Assembly: GCA_905250075.1 (NCBI GenBank)
Contig: CAJNOP010000059.1
Span: 431,608 to 495,607 of the forward strand
Length of the DNA stretch: 64,000 bases
DNA from: Rotaria sp. Silwood1
Taxonomy: Eukaryota; Rotifera; Eurotatoria; Philodinida; Philodinidae
Direction: 5' to 3'
The stretch's first letter is position 1; the number at the start of each line of letters is the position of its first letter. Below the pieces are notes generated by a model that saw only the letters and a list, made by a program, of their open reading frames with translations, was not told the origin of the DNA and did no database searches. Below are positions 59,301 through 64,000 of the stretch, piece by piece. A program made the position numbers and the translations under genes.

Positions 59301-62300
59301 TCAAATCTAAGATAGTATCTAATAGACATAATAAATTACACTATCCCAGGTCAAACGACCCCAGTCGGATCTCGCCAGTTCGGAATAATTTCGGTCGGAT
59401 CCGGTCCTATATTTGTCGGATTCCCATCAGCCGGATTCCGGTACGGATTTCATCGGAATTCGACGGAACGTGATAAAATCCGACCTGATCCGGCCCGGAT
59501 TTCATCGTGTTCCGTCGAATTCCGATGAAATCCGGACCGGAATCCGGCTGATGGGAATCCGACAAAAACCTTGCCGGATCCGATCGTTTTTTTATGAAAA
59601 ATGTCGGATTCCGGTGAAATCCGAGGCGGACCCGATCGTTTTCGATCGAGTCTACAGGTCGGATTGAATCTCCTGGGATGTTTTTGTTTTTTTTTAATTT
59701 CTCTTCATTTTATTTATTTGAGAAAATCAACAAAACTTTTATCTAAATACCTTTATCAATATTATGCTAGAGTCTTTTGAATTCAACAAGCCCTTAACAC
59801 ATTATCTTGTCGACTTATACATACTGAATCAATGAAATTCTTTATTTAAATAGGTGGAATTTTACCAGAACAACCTACAACATGGACATTAGAATTTGAT
59901 AGTGAAATCGATATGAATGATATTCATTTTTTATCATCAACAGCTCGTACTTGTCTTCAAACACCATTAATAAAACTTCGTTGTTTATGTGATCATCCAC
60001 AAGTTGGTGCACATGGTGTTAGGTAAAAAAAAAGAGAAAGAATTTTAATAATTTCAAAAGAAATAAAGTATTCTTTTCAAGACATAATGATCCAGCACTT
60101 GTTCATTATTATAATCGTTTTCATTATTCATCGAATAGAAATTTTTCTGTTCGACGTCAAACAAATTTATTAGAAACAAATTCATCATTAAATAAAGATG
60201 ATCAACCATTTACAATGAAAGATTTACTTGATTTATTAACAGCACGTGAACTTGAAAGTGGAGAAGATTGTCTTCGTCTTTCATTACTTAATTTTAATGG
60301 TCTTGCTAGTATTTATCTTATACAATATGAACATGAAATAACTCGATCTATTATTGAAAATAATAATAAAAATAATGAATATTATATTACTAAAGCTATT
60401 CAAACATATGAAAGAGTTATTGAAACATCTGAAATTTATAAAGAACATTTTCATGCTGATTCATTTCAATTAGCACATGCTTATTATAATCTTTCATATT
60501 CAATTTCATTATTAACAAAAAATGAAAATTTCAATATGAATATTCAAAGGTTTAAAAAAAAAAACATATATTTAAAAAATCTATTTTTCTTTTTATTATC
60601 TAAATAAAATTTTTTATTTTTAGTAAATTTTCAAGTGATGAAACAATAAATGAATTTAATAAAATTAAACAACGACATCAAACACAATCTGAACATGAAA
60701 TGAGTGAAGCATGGAAAAATTTCAATGAAAAATTATTAATTAAAAAAGATGTTGAAAATGATATTAAAAATTTACTTATAAATATATCAACATGTATTAA
60801 ACCAATTGAAAATGAAAAAGTTGATATACATTATCATGTTAATCGTGAACGACAATTACCATTTACAACATGGAATGGATTTTTATTAAAATTAGTTCAA
60901 GAATTTGATAAATTAAAACAAATTCGTGAAAATTTATTAATTTATATTGAAGCATTTAAACGACAACCAAATGATGATGATGTAGCAAAAATGGCTGCAT
61001 GTTCAAAATGTGGTTTAGATAATGATTTATCAAATGAAAATATTTGTATATTTTGTGAATGTGATATTATTATGAAAAGTTATAATTGCAGGTATATAAA
61101 AATTTATATCGATTTTTACAGACAAAAAAAATAATAAAATATTCAAAGAATAAATTTTAGGAGAAGTTAACTTTGTGTTTTGTTTTTCTCATTTAAATAA
61201 TGAAGAGTTTATTTTGCTTTTTGACAAATTTCATATTAGATTATCAGTACACAAAAATAATATTTTATAAAAGTACTCATTCTTACAGATTTGCTTGAAA
61301 CCTATGGAAAAAGTTGAAGATGAAAGTATTAAAAAAGAAAAACTACTTATTTGTATCATTTCAATTATTATTGTCTTTTATGAGAAGAGTTGATATTCTT
61401 TGTCTCTATTATCTTTCATGACTCCTCGAGAAAGTAAATTTAATAAATTTGTATATATCTGTAATATTGAAAATAACAATCTGATTCCAAATGATTTTAC
61501 TGCATTTGATATGCCGAAGAAATTGCTGATCAAATTGTTAATAGTATAAATGCAAGCAATTGTTGAGTTTACTTTCTTAAGAAATAACAAGAGATAATCG
61601 AATTTTGCAAAGACAAACTGATCTATTAGTATTCAAATAAATTCAAGATTTTAATTCCCATTGTTTTCTATTCCTCAATCAGTTGAAATAGTCTTGAAAT
61701 TCACGAATAGATTTATCATGACCAAACCCATGTCGTGAGAATCACCGCGATTTTCTAAAAAATTGCCGCAAAATCGTGATTTATCGTATTTCTTTAAAAG
61801 ATCGACGATTATATCAGATTTTATCGCGATTATGGGAGAAGAGCTGATTTTCAAAAATCATTGATAAATCATGATAATTATTCATTCACCGTTTTGTTAT
61901 GAACCAGAGATGTCCATCGCGGCGCTGCCGCTGCCGCTGCCGCGATGGCGGTGGCGGCGCGGCAGCGGCAGGTTTTTTAAAAAATCACCGCGGCAGCGGC
62001 GCGGTAGCGGCAGGTTTTTTAAAAAACCATCGCGGCAGCGGCAGGGTTTTTTTGGAGAACATTGAAGAACTGTATGACTTTAATAGAATTTCAGGATTTA
62101 CAAATGAAACGTCCTGATATTGAATAAATCTGATGGACTAGTACCCATATCTCTGGTCAAATATAGTCACAGCAGTGAAATTAGAAACACTTTTTTGAAA
62201 ATCGTCGCGGCAGCGGCGCGGTGGCGGCACGTTTATTTTATAATTCATCGCGGCAGCGGCGCGGCAGCGTTTCTTTTATAAGTCATCGCGGTGCGGCAGC

Positions 62301-64000
62301 GTCGCGGCAACATTTTTTTATAAACCGTCGCGGCGCGGCAGCTTTTTTTTCTAAGGCCGCGGCGCGGCAGCGGCAGATTTTCAGCCGCGATGGACATCTC
62401 TGTTATGAACACACACGGATATATAAACAACGCCGTTCAATGCATAACAAATAAGTTTTCGAAATATACTTTTCTGATAAATTATTTCTTGGTTATTTTT
62501 AATCAAAGAAATACCAATTCCGATCCATGATCTGGAGAGGACTACATTGAAGCGGTCTGATAAGAATCGGACCAGCTCGAGATCGGACAGATCGCACGAT
62601 CTGATCGGCTTGGATCTTGAGAACAAAAAAATTTGAATTAAATTCAAGAAAAAATCCAAATATGTGTCTCCAAAAGAACCAATGAAATAGTAGAAAATAT
62701 CAGTAAACAGACGGTTAAATCTTGCATAAAATCACGATTTATCGTAAAAATCGCTGAAATAATCGGCGATTCTATCACGATTCAGCTCACGATTATCATT
62801 TCGATGAATCGGGATTAATCGGCATTTTTTAGCCTATTCAAAGGACATGGGAACATACAAAGTATATTTTCATGAGAATTCATCTAAATTACATAATCAG
62901 AGAAAAATCTGATGATATTCCATCTAAATAATATTTTAATATTCTTCTATGTAAATAATTTTTATTGTAGTCTTCAACCAGAATTATATTCTGATAAACA
63001 AATAAATGATGATGGTGGTACACATTTAATTTATTTTATAAATGAAATCTTATCAAAAGCTTCAATGCGTTCTCATGAATCAACACGTCAATTAGCAAAA
63101 TTATTACGAACAGATTGGAATGATTTACTTAAAAAACTTCGTTTAGAAAATACATCAGCACGTATATATTCTCAACAATTAAAACATTTATATTTATCAT
63201 TAGATGAAATGTTACAATGTACATCACGTCTTGAATATTATATTGGTGATATAAAAACTCGTCCAAAAAAACATTATAATCGTTATCGTTTTAATTCTCA
63301 AATAATTGAAGATGAACGTTTAGATTTTGAACAACAAGCATTAGATTATTTAAAAAAAGTTATTAAACATCGACAACAATTTAATTATTTTCAAGAACAA
63401 CAACAAGATTATTATCATTCAATAGCAACAACAAATCTTATATCATCACAACGAACAAAATGTCCTATGTGTCATGAATTATTTGGTGATGATAGACCTG
63501 ATGTTTGTTTTTTTTTATGTGGACATTTCTTTTGTCATGAATGTACATTACAATGGAAAAAACATGAAATAGATCAACGACCACATCGATCACATATTAA
63601 ATGTCCTATTTGTATGTGATTTTTTTTTTATTCGTTATATTATGTAATTTTTATTTTAAAATATTTTCTATATTCTAGGTCGTCGAGAAATTCCAATTAA
63701 TTCTTTAACAGTTCTTAAATGGCGAGATCAAAATACAACAATAATTACATCATCATTATCACCACAAAAAACAACAATAGAAAATTCTATATCGGATGAT
63801 ATTTCATCTTTACGTCTTCGTCGTTTAATGGAAACTCAAGAACTTTTAACAATTCAAGGTCGTTATGGTACAAAAGTTGATTCGATTGTTTCATTTATAC
63901 TTAATCTTCTTAATGATGATATTCAACAATCAACATCTATTACTACAATAACAACAATGAATAATAATCCAAAACCACCATTAAAAATTCTTGTCTTTTC
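56323..64000 (+). CDS. SHPRH: SHPRH-type SNF2 helicase / RING E3 ubiquitin ligase, 3' end cut by window
   Basis: Exons: 56323-57031, 57219-58070, 58132-58150, 58728-58790, 58850-59070, 59158-59286, 59854-60022, 60082-60549, 60624-61091, 62971-63611 and 63679 to beyond 64000. The start may instead be the ATG at 56386. Landmarks are IDWMLKRE, Walker A GGILADEMGLGKT, a PHD finger (CVCGK..CTQC..HKKC..CPYC), motif Ia IIAPAAIIDQW, motif II VLDEAQM in a 19-nt exon, motif III FVTGTPFHR, and a RING (CPMC..CGHFFCHEC..CPIC). The C-terminal helicase half starts near KILVFS at the edge. SHPRH polyubiquitinates PCNA in post-replication repair. Only about 50 residues separate Walker A from the PHD finger, so the H15 linker-histone domain appears absent. 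Confidence 0.92.
59343..59679. mobile_element. Hairpin-forming GC-rich element in SHPRH intron 6
   Basis: ATCCCAGG (59343) and CCTGGGAT (ending 59679) form short terminal inverted repeats. The centre is a long inverted repeat: 59415-59482 pairs with about 59495-59563. Both arms hold ATTCCCATCAGCCGGATTCC and TCATCGGAATTCGACGGAAC. The CCGGAT-rich composition contrasts with the AT-rich intron, which at 567 bases is far larger than its neighbours. An ORF across it is incidental. Confidence 0.7.
61905..62402. mobile_element. Non-autonomous hAT-type element with GC-rich tandem interior, 498 bp, 8-bp TSD
   Basis: Terminal inverted repeats CAGAGATGTCCATCGCGG are perfect over 18 bases at both ends. 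The 8-bp duplication TTATGAAC flanks it at 61897-61904 and 62403-62410. Interior ends consist of tandem GCGGCAGCGGC-type units alternating with T/A runs (TTTTTTAAAAA); about four degenerate units are seen on each side. It shares the first eight bases of its terminus with the element at 10854. It sits in the 1.9-kb intron 9 of SHPRH. ORFs rich in R/G/A here are artefacts. Confidence 0.88.
62515..62600. repeat. Short GATCGGA-rich repeat segment
   Basis: Several GATCGGA/GATCTG/CGGACC-like motifs cluster here within SHPRH intron 9, with a composition unlike the surrounding AT-rich sequence. It may be a fragment of a CCGGAT-rich transposon like the one at 59343. No boundaries are visible. Confidence 0.3.

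Noticed and set aside
59413..59667. An 84-aa ORF with repeated IRP/GIR-type residues
   Set aside because: It is the reading of the CCGGAT-rich hairpin element and is not a protein-coding exon.
61871..62430. Arg/Gly-rich ORFs on both strands in the SHPRH intron
   Set aside because: They lie inside the GC-rich tandem units of the hAT-type element and have no splice or domain support.
1..64000. tRNA, rRNA, CRISPR arrays, phage or bacterial operon structure
   Set aside because: Reading for these found no convincing cloverleaf, rRNA core sequence, regular spaced repeats or operon-like gene packing. Only the single NadC gene has a bacterial look.

Overview
The window is an AT-rich, intron-rich metazoan nuclear sequence. 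Genes have many short introns (about 45-90 nt, with a few of 0.6-10 kb), GT-AG borders and AT-biased codons. Degenerate TGTGGG/CCCACA tracts at the left edge and at 6.95-7.2 kb match the telomere unit known from bdelloid rotifers. A bacterial-type, intronless NAD-biosynthesis gene sits among eukaryotic genes. Together these suggest a bdelloid rotifer (Rotaria/Adineta type). That is an inference: no rRNA or mitochondrial marker is present.

Layout. 0-2.6 kb: telomere-like C-rich edge, then no gene seen. 2.6-4.7 kb: an inhibitor-of-apoptosis protein with three BIR domains, a UBA-like region and a RING. 4.7-14 kb: gene-poor and full of debris: GGAATTCC-rich repeats, head-to-head telomere-like tracts, a decayed coding remnant, an unrecognised minus-strand gene with a broken 3' part, a NOC2 pseudogene, a hAT-type MITE and a hAT transposase relic. 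14-26.6 kb: four tandem plus-strand genes: a coiled-coil protein, a calmodulin-like EF-hand protein, an Ldh2-family malate/lactate dehydrogenase and a puromycin-sensitive-type M1 aminopeptidase. 28.5-43.3 kb: an AMPK gamma subunit gene with three candidate first exons. Its 10-kb 5' intron holds nested inverted-repeat transposons and a spurious assembly gap. 43.3-52.8 kb: no gene; a Tc1/mariner relic and several MITE-like elements. 52.8-53.3 kb: a neuropeptide F precursor. 53.6-54.5 kb (minus): an OTU deubiquitinase, head-to-head with a bacterial-type nicotinate-nucleotide pyrophosphorylase (54.97-55.8 kb). 56.3-64 kb: an SHPRH-type SNF2/PHD/RING helicase that runs off the right edge, with transposons in two introns.

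The genes do not form one pathway. Themes are ubiquitin signalling (IAP, OTU, SHPRH), energy and NAD metabolism (AMPK gamma, Ldh2, NadC/QPRT) and feeding-related neuropeptide signalling (NPF). I found no phage-like or CRISPR-like system. The strongest items for follow-up are the NPF gene with its family-typical intron, the transferred NadC, the AMPK gamma alternative first exons with RRxS motifs, the fusion-oriented telomeric tracts, and a set of non-autonomous hAT elements with intact 8-bp target duplications. Exon borders were joined by hand; each reported multi-exon CDS keeps an open frame, and every complete one has a length divisible by three.
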